64,000 nt of DNA from Tetmemena sp. SeJ-2015 (Eukaryota > Ciliophora > Spirotrichea > Sporadotrichida > Oxytrichidae), in NCBI GenBank assembly GCA_027382625.1, contig JAJKFJ010023213.1, positions 62,001 to 126,000 on the forward strand, given 5' to 3'. Position 1 is the stretch's first letter. Each line of letters starts with the position of its first letter. Shown here one piece after another: positions 10,925-23,000 of this stretch. The notes beneath the pieces were generated by a model. That model was not told the DNA's origin and searched no databases. It worked only from the letters and a program-made list of their open reading frames with translations. Position numbers and translations under genes: made by a program.

Positions 10925-11572
10925 ATGGTAAGTCTATCGCACTTCATTTGCTTATCTGAAATGGCTCTTTCATAACGGCAACTCCAACCCACTTTATTTT
11001 GAGCTATTGCAACTGGCTTCTGATCGCTAATTTGTGGGGTTCATTTAAATTTATAAGCTTTTTAGCAGCTATATAAGTTCACTGCCGCTAGTATTCCATT
11101 GCATAAAGAAGCTTTTCTTTGAGTGCATGAGTGAAACTGCCGATGGAGATATCTCATCCATAAATTTATTTTTAGATCTTTTGATTTAGAGATATCTACA
11201 CTTTTAGTGAATCACTCATGTTTGAGTGGCAATCTAAACTGTTGCTCCTTCCTTCCTTCTTTTCTTTACGATCTCTTGCTAATCCCCTTATTTTTAGACT
11301 CAAGTAATGGAAAGCATGGGACTCCACAACCTGTGGATCGTCTGGTACGTCATCTTCCTCTTCGGAAACGGACTAAATAAATCAACTGTTTATATTAATA
11401 ATTGAATTGACTTGCCTCCTTCATCGCCTTCTGGGTTGGACTCATCCAGGGAATCACCAAGAACCATAAACTCATCAGATAAGTGATTATATTTTAGAAC
11501 GATTGGGATGGTTCATGGAACAAGGCCTTCACCGAGTGGCAAAACAAGATCGTCTACGACATCTTCTATTGA
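10925..11572 (+). CDS. Small membrane protein, paralog 2 (ATG-only first exon, two candidate IESs)
   Basis: Exon 1 is ATG at 10925-10927, the intron is GTAAGT...TTTTTAG (10928-11297, 370 bp), and exon 2 begins TQVMESMGLHNLWIVWYV. The conserved core GLHNLWI.WY.I.L.G.G, then F(I)xFWxGL, matches paralog 1. The frame is broken after FLFGNGL by a TGA-containing 38 bp insert flanked by GACT. Its removal gives GNGLASFIAFWVGLIQGITK, matching paralog 1. A second 36 bp in-frame insert flanked by AGAAC is also absent from paralog 1. The C-terminus is KIVYDIFY then TGA, compared with KIITDFLY in paralog 1. The macronuclear product would be about 67 residues. Confidence 0.65.
11371..11412. other. IES, 38 bp, pointer GACT
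   Basis: GACT is at 11371-11374 and 11409-11412. The insert contains TGA in the gene frame. Excision restores alignment with the paralog just upstream, giving an internal control for the call. Confidence 0.8.
11460..11500. other. Probable IES, 36 bp, pointer AGAAC
   Basis: AGAAC is at 11460-11464 and 11496-11500. The insert is open in frame, so loss is not needed for translation. It does contain a run that could also be read as a very short GTGATT...TTTAG intron. It is absent from the paralog. Confidence 0.5.
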
Positions 11573-12401
11573 GCTCAATACCTTCAAACAAGCAAGCAAC
11601 CTTAGACAAGCTTAATTCTTAAGATTTAAAACTTCTTCATACTCGCTCCTCCTCTTTAATTCCTTCCTTATTCCCTCTCTCCCTCTTTCACCTTGACAAT
11701 TAAACGTTGATATCTTTGAGTGAAAAAATGATTGACCCTAGTTAACACTTATTCTCCTAATTGCAAGCTTAATATCTCTGAATTAAGTTGCTCCATCTCT
11801 TAAACCCGCTCATTCACTCTATCTTAGTAATTCAATCAATAGTTCTACTCTTTGTTAAGCCAAAAAGGAATTGAAAGCTGAGCTCTGACTCATCTAAGTA
11901 TTGAATTCAACTTAAAATATTGCAACTTAAATTCTTGGAGTAGTAATTATTCCCAGCTCAATTAAAAGGAAGATAATGAGCAGATCAGAGACAGGTAAAA
12001 ATTGAGGCGGTAATTACTCAATATCTTCAAAATGCGAATGCATACTTGCAGACTTTGTCTTTTAGAGACTGAAGTTTTGGTAAAATATAAGAATTCTTTT
12101 GCCTCTCTATATAAGCAACTTGGCAGCAAAGTCCTATCACGCTTCAGTCTTAAATTCAAAGAATAAAAGTTCCATATTATAGGTTTCATGAAGTCAAAAG
12201 AGAGATTCTTCATGAGGTGGCCTCTTAATTATCTCTAATTCAATATAAAACTTAGTATAAAACAGTAGAGTCATTTTATTGAATAATTCATTACAAATAA
12301 AATTTGACTCAAGTCCATCATCTAGATATTAGATTTCAATAATAGCCACTCATTTCACTTTAGAATAAAGTAACATTTAAGAAATAAATAAATTGTCTCT
12401 C
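11573..12401. other. Intergenic, no gene recognised
   Basis: About 830 bp of AT-rich sequence. Short minus-strand frames are open here but have no coding-like composition. The convergent 3' ends of the flanking genes lie on either side. Confidence 0.4.
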
Positions 12402-14210
12402 TCACTCGACAACTCCTTTCTCCTTTCTAAAGAGCTCCGTATCTTTCTTTGGAACTCTAAACCCTGGCTTATCTCTCAGCTTAAACTGAAGTTCTAGCTT
12501 TTTACTTTCCTTCTCGTGAATGACCACCCTCTCGTCCACTTTCAAGGGAGTAAAGAAACCCTTCTGCAAACTATTCCAAGCCCCTTGTCCTTTTTCGTTC
12601 CCTTCCTCTGCAAATAGCCATTCAAAAATTTAAGAATACATATTGCAGTTGGGTTATGGACGCTGTTGTAAATCCATTTGGGGCTGTTATTATATCTCTC
12701 AGTCGCTTCTTGCCTCCTCACCTGGTACCTAGCTTTCTCCTCCTCCATGAGACTGCCTCAGCTTTTGCTTGTAGTCTTCCTGGGACTTGAGTAAACTCAT
12801 CTGCGCAGCTGAGCTAAGTGTGGGTTTGAAAATAGTGCCCATGAACAACTGCTTTGGTTGCTTCTTTTCCTATTGGTGGTGAGGCAATGTTAAGATCTAT
12901 AAGCCAAAAGGTTGAGGTGGCTACTTTTCTACTATGGAATTTGTTGGATTTAAATTTAGCTCTTGCAGTTGATTTTTTTGTGCTTGCTCTTGATGAGTTC
13001 TTCCAGAGTTCAGTGGCTGTTAGAAAAAAGAGGAAGTCGATAAATAATATATAAGTTTGAATAAAAATATCGAGGTGATATGTGGCTGATTCATTTCGTT
13101 TTAGGATACCTCGTCTACTTCTCTGTTGTATTAAGACTTTTTGGAGGGTGTGAATAATTGATGATTCCCTGCTGGCTTATTAGCCTGAGAAATAACTGAG
13201 TGGTGAGATACTGATTTCGTGTCGTTGAAGTCTATTTGCTTTAAAAAATAAGTAAAAAAGTACTTTATCATATTATAAATAATATTAATACAAGTGGTAA
13301 ATATGTATCAATTCAATCTATATATTTAATCTTGTCTTTATCTCTTTACAATATGAACTCTTAAATATTAATTTGCTGTTTATCAAGAGCCTTTGCAGTG
13401 TTATGACCAAATAAAGACTGGGACTATGACTTAGCGAGTTCCATCCTATGATTAAAGCTATTTCCACTCTGTTGAGTTTTGAGCATGTCAGTTAGCTGCT
13501 ACTACTGCTTTTGAATTTGGTGCAAGACTCCTTGACTAGGCTAAGCAAACTTATTGATGCCGCTCGATGTAGAGTACTTAGGCTCATATGGATGAAGAGG
13601 ATCTACAATCTCATTCTGGAAGAGGGACTTCCCATTTCCAGCATGCTTGATGAATGGAGCTCCCACCTGATTCTTCTCATCTTTATAAGATCTCGGAAGC
13701 AGGTTGACTTTCAGATGCTACAGAATTTATTTACTTACACACAGATAGAAAGGTTAATCTTACCAGCTCTGTGTTTCCCAAGTCCTCATTCTTCAAGTAA
13801 CCGACTTTGTTATTGAGCTCATAAGAATGCTCAATCGTAGTCAGCCAAGCCGGCGATTCGTTGCTCACATACTTTTTGTACTGCTTGAAAGTAGGACTGC
13901 GAGAGTTATTGGAATTTGATCTCTCCTTGAGTGGCACTGCATCTACTAGTTTCTATTCCAAGATTTGCTTCTTTCTGTTCTCTCTATCAAAGTGCTTACT
14001 CTGCTTCAAACAAATAGACTTCTCAAAGTTTACTGACTGCTGCATGAACTAAGACAAAAAAGTTAAGTAGTGGTTGTGGAGATGAGGAGGAGGAGGTAGA
14101 ATTTTATTTGGTCTTACATCTTTCTTGTTCCTAGATATCTCATCGAGTAAAATGGAAAAATCCTTCTCTGCTTGAGAGAAGAGATCTCCTTGGGTAGCTG
14201 ATTTTTTCAT
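12402..14210 (-). CDS. Hypothetical charged protein, multi-exon/IES
   Basis: Opens MKKSATQGDLFSQAEKDFSI at 14210. It continues in pieces: SVNFEKSICLKQSKHFDREN, SPAWLTTIEHSYELNNKVGY, SYKDEKNQVGAPFIKHAGNG, MGTIFKPTLSSAAQMSLLKS, and finally ERVVIHEKESKKLELQFKLR to a TGA at 12402. Pieces are separated by GTAAG-type introns and frame breaks near 12600-12750 and 13050-13500 that were not fully resolved. The family is not recognised. The Lys/Glu-rich helices with short aromatic motifs are reminiscent of axonemal or microtubule-associated proteins, but that is only an impression. Confidence 0.5.
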
Positions 14211-14342
14211 TTTATCCCTTATTTATTAAATCTTGATAAAAAGAATATTATGATGAGAAGAAGTAGAAGGCGATGAATTTATCTATTGTGAAGCAGAAAA
14301 TAACTGCTTTGAATATTTCTCATAAATAAATTAATTTTGAAA

Positions 14343-15200
14343 ATGGTTTCAAGACAGCAGGCAAATTATGAAAAGCTATTCCAGTTAGCTGTGCCTCTCT
14401 ACTGCCCAACTGAGGATCAAGATGGCAATCTCTACACAGTCTCAACCAATGGAGACGTTTACCAAGTGACTGAGGGTCAGATGGAGGTCGCTTTCACCAC
14501 TGGAGGTCAACCCACAGGCTTGGTATTTGATATGCAGGGATCCTCTTTCATCGCAGACTAAGCTCACTAAGCCATTCTCTCGCAAACTTATACTGATAAC
14601 AGAATTGAGATTACACCAGTGATCAAGGATTTTGATGGCAATGCACTCAAGGGACCCAATTCAATGATCCTCTCAGAGAAGAACAACGCGCTCTTTTTCA
14701 CAGACTCAGGCCCTCTTGGAGAAACTTCTTTAGAAAACCCATCTGGCTCTGTCTTCGCGATTGACTTGGGAGTTTCAATGCTGAAGCCTGTTATCTACAA
14801 CAAGCTCGCTTACCCAAGTGGACTTGCACTATCAAATGATGAGAACGTTCTCTATGTGTCTGAGACCTATGCAAATCGCATATTGAGGATTGTCTGCCAC
14901 TCCTCAGGTGTCTATCACACATCAGTCTTCCATCAATTCTCTGGGCGCTTGGGGCCAACTGCACTTGCTATGCACCCAAGTGGTAGACTATTTGTGGCAC
15001 GTTATGATTTCAACGAGTGCTCGAAGAATGGAGTCATCTCGATGCTCAATGAAAACGGAGAGCTCGAGGGAGAGCTACTTGTACAAGACTGTCCTGAAAT
15101 AACTGGTCTCTACTTCTCAAAGGTTCAAGATGATATACTCTACGCAACGGAGAGCACAAGCAACTCTCTATTAAAAATACAAGTCAATCAGGGTAACTGA
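14343..15200 (+). CDS. SMP-30/gluconolactonase-like beta-propeller protein
   Basis: A single uninterrupted frame of 285 residues from the ATG at 14343 to the TGA at 15200, with in-frame TAA at two Gln positions (IADQAHQAIL). Repeated beta-propeller blade motifs are PTEDQDGNLYTVSTNGDVYQ, PTGLVFDMQGSSFIAD, GPNSMILSEKNNALFFTDSG, YPSGLALSNDENVLYVSETY, ANRILRI and GPTALAMHPSGRLFVARYD. The motif ...NDENVLYVSET..NRI is characteristic of the SMP-30/strictosidine synthase-like (gluconolactonase, APMAP) superfamily. It could be a Ca-dependent lactonase or esterase; the substrate is unknown. It has no signal peptide, intron or IES, unlike most neighbours. Confidence 0.8.
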
Positions 15201-15318
15201 GTGCATAAGGGTCTATATCGTATTTTGAGTGCAGAAGTTTCATTATTTAAGATATTGTAAAGTTACACAGCACAACTTTGATAATGATTGCGGAAAATAG
15301 AGATAATAGAAAATAGAC

Positions 15319-17736
15319 TCATTCATCCTCATCATTTATTAGATCTTCCTCAGTGATTTAATGAACTATGTCCGCATCATCTTTGAACCTAACGATCTTC
15401 CTCTTCTTCTTATTATCATTTTCTTAGTCTACTTCAAAAGCAGAAGTTATAGTAGTAGAGGAGTTCTGTTGCTTCATTTTCAATATAGGAGTGGTTTCTT
15501 ATTTCATTCTCCTTTCTTACTTAATAGGAGAGTTCTCAGCACTCTAAGAGTGATGATGACTATTAAGATCCCCAGCTTTACCCTTAAATCCGACAAACTT
15601 TTACTCTATAGTGCGTGCTTTATTTTCCGGTTCCTTATCTCTTGTGTGGACCACTTTTGAATTCATTGTAACACTTGAACTGTTAAGAGTGCTACTGAAT
15701 GCAGTGGATTAGCTACTCATCATTTTGTCAGCTGTGTCTTCTCCTTACTTTGACTAAGATGAGGCTTACTTTTCCATGACTTTCTCAAGTGCCTTCACTC
15801 TTTCGTTCTTGGCTGCAAGTTGGACTTAACTTCGCTTAGAGTTATTCTTCTCTGCTTCAATTTGAGCTCTGAATTCTTCATTTAGTCTCTTCAGTTCAAG
15901 CATTTCCTCATCTTTCTTCTTAGAAATGTCTTGCCAGTGCTTTCTGGTCTCTTCTTCTTTCTTAAGCTTAGTCTTAAGTTACTTGTTCTCTGAGAGCATC
16001 CTGTTTAGTTCTTGCTCTAGTCTGTGAACTGAAGCAGATTAACTAGGGTCAGGCTTTGTGGCAGTACTATCTTAGATAGGCTCATTAGTGTCTATTACTT
16101 TGGAATTGCTACTTAGATGATCCATATCCGCATTCAATTCTTGTTTCATCTTTATTTGGCTTTTCTTTACTATTAACTTTTCGTTTGTGGAAGGAACTCT
16201 TTGCTATTTATAAATTTAAATTAAAAAAGTGTGATTATAAAAGAGAAAAAGATCAATTTTAATCCACCTTATTTAATTTTAATTTTGTTTATTAAAAGTA
16301 GAAATCTATTATGGGATTTATAATAAATATAAAACAGCATTATATAAATTTAAATTCATATTTTTATTACCAATACTCACTCGAATCATTAGAAGAACCT
16401 TTTATTGTTGTCTGATTAGCTTTTTTAGCTTCCTTAATTGTCTTCATCATCATTTGAGATCTTTGCTTTGTTTCTTTATTAGATAAAATTTAAACTCATT
16501 AAATAGAAAATCTTTGAGCTCCTTCTCAAGGGTTTACCTTTAGTTCTCTCCGATTTATTTCTCCTCTTAAAAATTAAGAAAATCATTATCGCTCTCTATT
16601 TATAATAGTTTAAAGTTTCTCCTCTTGAATTTATTTGATATGGCTCTTAAGTTCTTAACTCTTCTGCGTCTCCTCCTTCAATTTAAATTCTATATAAGAT
16701 AAAATCTAAAAACAAGCTCTATACATTTATCTTATTCTATAGTCTGTCTCTTATTTACTTCACTATCTGCTAGAGAGGCCATTTCGGTGCACTTTTACTG
16801 CAGGAATTGAATGAGAGAATCTTAAATGGTGTTTGCTGTCACGTTTATCCCATTTTGATAAGGATTCTACTCTGTCGAGTTACTATTCTTTTAAAACATG
16901 GAGGGAATCATCTGCTTCCCTAGTTAAGGCTACTCTTGCTTGAGTGATAGAGTCTGAGACTAGGATAACTGCGTCTATCCAGGAGACTAATTCTTAAGTT
17001 GTGAATTAGTTAGCTGATCAAATTACTTGGCTTGATTCTGAGAAAATTTATCAACCACTACGACTGAATTTGACCTCTCATTAGCGTTTTTAAGAGCCTT
17101 CATCCCCGTTGTAGAAAATTAGGTTTGACTGTTAAGCCTCTGAGACTTTGAGTTAGCTTTAAGTTCTTACTGAGTCTTTGAAGATGAACTCAGAGTCTGA
17201 AAGCTATTTTGAGAAATTGATGCAGCTGGAAAATTGGTGGGAACATCAAGTTTTAGTTTAGGGCTTAAGTATTGTCGAAATATATGGGGCTTAATTATTG
17301 CTATTGGTAAGGGTTTACACTCCAACTCCATTAATTTAGGAGCTTATCGTATTTGAATAAGCGGAGTTATTTTGAGGATAATTAAACACCTCTTAAGATT
17401 AAGAGAGCTTAACGAAGTCTTAGAGTTCATGAGCATATTCTCTTATCCAGTTGATGAAAAGACGTTTTGAAATTAAGTCTTGGCATTTGCAGTTAGTCCC
17501 TTGCTCTAATCTATAGTGCTAGTCGAGACTCCTGTCGAAGAAGAAGATGCATTTACTAATCTTCTTTTTAAAGTCTTCTTTTCAATTGTACCGCCCACCA
17601 AGTCTCTCCTAATCCTGGGTGATGTCGCTTTTTAAGGTGAAAAGTTTCTGTTAAGAGTAGAGGATAGCCCAGTGATAGGTTATTGAGATGGTTGCACAAT
17701 TGTGCTTTAATAAGGAAGCTGAGATGTAGCGTTCAT
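15319..17736 (-). CDS. Long coiled-coil / low-complexity protein
   Basis: Starts MNATSQLPYQSTIVQPSQ at 17736. It continues as Ser/Thr/Gln-rich sequence (LKNANERSNSVVVDKF, QLGKQMIPSMFQKNSNS), then a heptad-rich coiled coil (EQELNRMLSENKQLKTKLKK, EEEMLELKRLN) near 15800-16050. The tail is acidic (RKIVRFKDDADIVHQITEED) to the TGA at 15319. AT-rich breaks around 16200-16720 probably contain introns and/or IESs. No motor or catalytic domain was seen. A structural or cytoskeletal role is plausible from composition only. Confidence 0.55.
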
Positions 17737-17840
17737 TAAAAAGATGCAAGTATAATTATAGATAATTTTTATTTGTAAATTAAGTAAATTGATTAACTAA
17801 CTAATTACTGTTTAAGAGATTAACTAGAGCAATTGGTTTA

Positions 17841-19471
17841 TCATTTTTTCTGCCTCTTACTTCCATCATATAACCCACCTTCAGAAAAGGCATTATCCTC
17901 GCCGAGAAGTTTCTTCTCAAATTCAACTGGCTTTGCTCTAGCACCTTTGGTGTGATCAGTTCCCTCAAATCCTCTTTGAGGCTTTTTGCCCCCTTCTCCT
18001 CCCTATTCTGCTGCATTTTAATCATCTTCGTCATCGTCATGAACCTCTTTCACATTCTTGTAGATTGATGCAGCAGTTCTATCAGCAAACAGAGGCTTAT
18101 CATAGAGATTATAATCATCCTCTGCTCCGAATCCTGAGTCTAAGCCACTTGTCTAGTTAAAGAGCCTCTGATCGAACATTGCTTCTCTAGATGTAGGCTA
18201 TGCCTAGCCTAGTGCAATCTTTTCAGAGATATCTCTTTCCTCATCTCTAGTGGTCTTAGACTTTTTCTTGCCAGCTACTTCCATTCTCCTATCCCTCTCG
18301 ATTTCTCGCTTTCTTTGGTACCTTAGCTCATCTCTTTCTCTTTTTGCCTCTTCTAGCTCTTTCTCTTCTCTTGATCTCTTTTTGCCGCTCATAATATCCT
18401 CAGTTGAGATACCTGCTCCTCCTTTTTAGTTATCATCTCTTCTCATTTCACTATTGAACTTGCTAATGCTCGATGCCATCAAACCTGCTTTCTCTGCCCT
18501 AGCTAGAGTTGCAGCTTGCTTGATTTCCTTCTCCTTCTTCATAGCTAAAGCCATTTTTATAGTTTCTTGCACCTTAGCTCTCTCTTCCACTTCCTTTCTC
18601 GCTTGCCTTTCAGCCATGTAGAGGGAATCTGAGAAAGAGGAAAATCTCTCATTGATAGAGGTGTCCTGCATATTTCTACCATCGGCTTGCAAACGCATGT
18701 GTAGAGGTTTTGTAAAACCCTTTGCATTCTTCCAATTCGAGATGCAAGGTGGGACCTTCCAGTCTTGCATGTCTTTGTTGGTAAGTTTACGAGGGGGAGA
18801 TCTCAGAATTTGAGGAGGAGGGCTGGCGTGTGGATTAGGGATGCGCTTATGCTTGAACCTAGGTGGCTCAAGTGGGTCCTCCTAAACAGAAGAGATCTGA
18901 ATTATCCTCTGCTGAGCTTGCTGTCTGGGGTTCAAGTTCTGAGGAGTGTATCTCACATAAACTTATTTAGAGTAAAAATTATTGCTTGAAATCTATAATA
19001 GGTTATTAAATAAGGTTTACTGGATATCACTCTATGCTTTATGCGCTACTGTTGAAACCTAAAGAATTATTGGTTAGCAGCTATTGTAGAGTTATAAAGG
19101 AACATTTTCAAATTATGTCGATAATTTCGCTAAACTTACATAAGCTGGTTCAGTCTTTTTGGCCACCTTAACACCGAGTTCTAATTTAGTTTTCTCTAAA
19201 TTTACGAGCCTCTGTTCCTCGGTGGGCCGTGAGAGGTCTGCATTCTACAAATCTTTAATGCTTCTGTTAGGATTAGCTAGGCCATCATGCCTCACCACTG
19301 AATATGATTTCATTGTAGTAGTCTTTTGAATATATAATTATAATCATTTGAGAATGAAAAAAATTTTGCTTACTGAATTTTCGATTCCTTATATCGAGAA
19401 TCCCTTTCATTTAAAAGAGATCTATCTTTCCTTGAGGACAGAAATTTGGGGACAATATAAATTTATTACAT
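17841..19471 (-). CDS. SNW1: SNW1/SKIP (Prp45) splicing factor
   Basis: Diagnostic SNW-domain sequence: VYVRYTPQNLNPRQQAQQRI, EDPLEPPRFKHKRIPNPHAS, PPPQILRSPPRKLTNKD, then WKVPPCISNWKNAKGF..P and RLQADGR. The usual Arg/Lys/Glu-rich helical tail follows, with SGLDSGFGAEDDYNLYDKPL and GLYDGSKRQKK at the C-terminus (TGA 17841). SNW1 is a core component of activated spliceosomes and also a transcription co-regulator. The start MQQIYIVPKF at 19471 becomes continuous with the rest only after removal of a 47 bp insert with pointer ATTCA. One further insert around 18960-19060 is not resolved. The N-terminal region is shorter than in animals. Confidence 0.9.
19327..19378. other. IES, 47 bp, pointer ATTCA (plus-strand TGAAT)
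   Basis: Removal gives SKIQKTTTMKSYSVVRHDG in frame at the SNW1 N-terminus. The insert begins like a donor (GTAAGC) and ends AAAAG, but splicing there leaves the downstream reading frame shifted. An IES fits better. Confidence 0.6.
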
Positions 19472-20013
19472 ATGGAGTGTTTACAATTAAATTGAGAAAA
19501 TGAAGAGAGAGAGAAGGAGTGAATTTTAATACTTATGTAAATAATCCTTTATATCGGAGAGCTTCTGAGAGAAAAACAACACTAACACGCCTCTATTAAT
19601 TCTCATTCTTCAAAACTAAATCAATCATATTGCCGAAATTAGCTATAAGACATTTCGGTTTAGATAAATGAATTGTTTTCTCTGATTATATAACTCTTTG
19701 AGATATGATTACAAAGGAGAGACTCTCAGAGTGATAGCGAGGAACTAGCTTACTCTTCGGCTCTCAATGGCGTTAATGCAGATTTAGTTAATATTTGATA
19801 CATGATGATGTGTCTTCTTTATTCTTACTCTCTTATAGTCCTCTCCATTCTCATTCCTACTACATTAGCTTATGAAGGCGTGAGGCCTCTTGTGGGGCCT
19901 CGCCTGTTATAATCACTTAAATTAGAGAAGGCTCATTCTGAGGGAAGAAGCGTTACTCCCTTGTACAAGCTAAATAGACGTCGACGACGCTTGTGTATCT
20001 TTTGCTACACAAG
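19472..20013. other. Intergenic/3' region with two strong hairpins, possible structured RNA
   Basis: Hairpin 1 is at 19877-19904: GGCG and GAGGCC pair with GGCCTC and CGCC around an 8 base loop. Hairpin 2 is at 19990-20013: CTTGTGTA pairs with TACACAAG around TCTTTTGC. No known snRNA, SRP, RNase P or telomerase RNA signature was recognised. The second hairpin overlaps the open C-terminal tail of the next gene, so it may just be 3' UTR structure. Confidence 0.35.
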
Positions 20014-23000
20014 TAATAGCTTTCTCTCACTGAGGAGTCTAGAGACTTTAAAGTCTAATATAAAAAGAGATAGAAAGCGAGAGAGAGTGTAACTTTAATT
20101 ATTTTGTAGTCTCAGAAGCTCCTTCTTAATTCTTGGGAGATACATGGAACCCTCAAGTATCACCTCTAACTTCTCATCCTCCATCTCTCTGAGTTCTTGC
20201 AGTGAGATTTTAGAGTTCTCGCCCGTGAAGTTCTCAGCAAGAAACTCCAAGTCGATACTTTATAAAAATCTGTATACCTCTTCATTAAGCTGCACATCCA
20301 TCGATGGTTTCTCCGCTATAATTTCAAGAATTTTAAAATCATAGACACAACATAGACATACATTAATTATGATGAATTCTGGCCTTGGCGTTATTTCTGC
20401 TCATTTTGTTACCTCCATCGCTGCTAGCAACAGAACCCTCGCTCAGATTTTCCTCTCGCTCATCTACGAGGAGCTAGTGGAAGGAACCTGGCTTGAAATT
20501 TGATTGCCATCCCGAACGACCGAGCTGCTAACCTGAGTCACCGCCTCCAACTAGATTCGACTGGATCTGCTCAAATATATATTAACCATGACATGATATA
20601 TACATTCTAACTTTGCTGTAATTAAGTTGATTGCTATTATTACTATGCGAAATCTATATTGAATAGTAAGTTATTCAGCATCAAAATATATTATTTTCCC
20701 TCATTAACTATTATGTGTGATTGATTGTGATAAGATAGAGAGCGCTTAATTTCAAATATTTTTGATCATATCGGATATTGATTTAAATAAGGAGTTAATA
20801 TTTCTCTTTCTTCGCAATTTAGAAAGACGACACCTTTAATCTGATCTTCTCAAATTTCTGCTGATACTTACGAAATTTGTCTTCAAACGTGGGGGACTAA
20901 GAGTTGCTGGAGTTCTTGCTTGGGTGTTGCTGCTAGCCATAAGATTGGGGGAATTAAGCTGTCTATTGTTGTTGCTTCTAAGCTTGATACTTTTCGCTCG
21001 AGGTAAAGATTCCACTCAGGGACTGGTCTGCGGACTGGCAGGAAAGCTTTCTTAGCTTTTGCTACATTAAGAAGGACGATAATAAAAATGAGTAAGGAAT
21101 ATATATATTCACATTGTGTCAAGTGCACTTGGATTCGAAAAAGAGCTTTGGCCGCTGCTCATGCCAAATAAAAACTTCTCTTGGTTCTCTAGACTGAGCT
21201 GAGTCATTTAGTCATAGGGGATACCTCCAGCATTCAAGTGCATCTGAGTGGAGGCCTGGTTCTGCATTCTCAAGGGTGAAGAGGTAGAGTTTGTAAAGAT
21301 AGTTGGGTTCATCCCCATAGAAGCTTGGTACTACTACTGCTACAGAAGTTGCTTATAATATTCTAATTCTTAAAGATAATGAAAATAGAGGATGTTTGCT
21401 ATTGGTAGAGCTGTTATTGGAACTGCTATTATTGTTACAGAGGATTAGCAGAATTCTAGGGGTTAATCAGCTGCAAATTAATTACGAAAGTAATACAAAT
21501 TCCATTTTAAAATTGGGCATTTGCCCTTAATATTATAATTGCTACATCTGACTCGGAGTTACATATATAGCTTGTTGAAATTATGTCTATTACTATTAGC
21601 CTTAATTAACCGCGCCTTGACTTTGGAAGAAATAATTTGACTTTTGTGGGTAGAAATTACCCTCGGATGCCTTTCTATATGAAACTTGCTAACCTACGAA
21701 AAGGGGTTGTTGTCTTGGCATCTCTCTCATCATTGGTGGAATAAATACTGTTATAGTTATTTTTTTCAAATATTCAAATATTAAATCATGGTGGGCTTTG
21801 AGAGAGCTGTATTCCATTACTATTATGAATTTATGGTTGATTCTAATTGAAATTCAAATGACTTTTTTAGGTTGATTATTAGTTATTGAATTGAAAAGGT
21901 TATGACAAGCTATTAAGGCCGCCGCTATTATTTATGGGGGTTTACTATTCAAAATGTTGAGAAGGTGTTGAATATTAGCTTTGGTGAGAGATATTTGCTG
22001 ACTATGGAGAAAGGTTTGCCTATAATAAAGAAAAAATGTATGTTAATTAATCTATAAGCAAATATATTATATTCGCTTAGCAGCAACTAGTTGCAAATAA
22101 GTTCGGTGGTCATTTTAGAAAAAGAGGTTTGCTTATGCACCACGCTTACATTTCCAAGGACTGGCACATAGAAATTTGTGGGGAACGATATTGTTCTAGT
22201 TTTGGGAAAGTATTTAAACCAGCTTGATAGCGGATATTTCCTATCGGTGTCTGAGTGATAATAAGGACAGTGAGGCTTCTCGCAACCGTCACCATGCAGG
22301 CACTGTTTGATTTTGAAATAGTCAGGATGGAATTCCTATTCTTTCCATCCGTGACTGTAGGGGCATCGATACTCGTTTTGGCAGCCATCTTTATAGGAGG
22401 TGATGAAACCTTTCGTGTGCCAGTTCTGACACATATCTTTTGAGTAGTTGAAGATTGAAGGCTTTCTTCTATAGTCCTGCCAATTGTGAGCGTAGACACA
22501 GACATCTCGCTCATGGTCATCTTCTCGGTAGGGGCACCACACAGTTTTGAAATGGAACAAGTAAAAATCCATATCAGGTTCGAACTTCTCAATTAATTCA
22601 ACAGAAAGTTCATTCTCGGAGTGGGCGAACGAGCAGAATTCTCCATACTCACACTCTCTCATGTTTTTGAGATAGGATGAGCAGAACTTTGCCTTGTACT
22701 TATCAGGGTGGTAAAATTCCTCCACTCTATTGTGAGCCTTGTCACAATTGTCGCCGTAGGGACACTCTTGATGATTTTCAACATACCAGCATTTTTCAGA
22801 TTAGTAAAAGCCCAATGGTCTTCTTCTATCTTTCTTGTAGTCGTGGTAGTAAGGGCACTTTTTCATGTTGTGACTTGATGAATCTGTAGTGCAGGCATTC
22901 ACCTTGAAGAGATTTAAATCCAAGAAAGGAATGCATTGATTCATCTTGACGTTCTAGGTGCCATAGTAACTATTTTGCTTTTCTATTTGGTCGGACAGTT

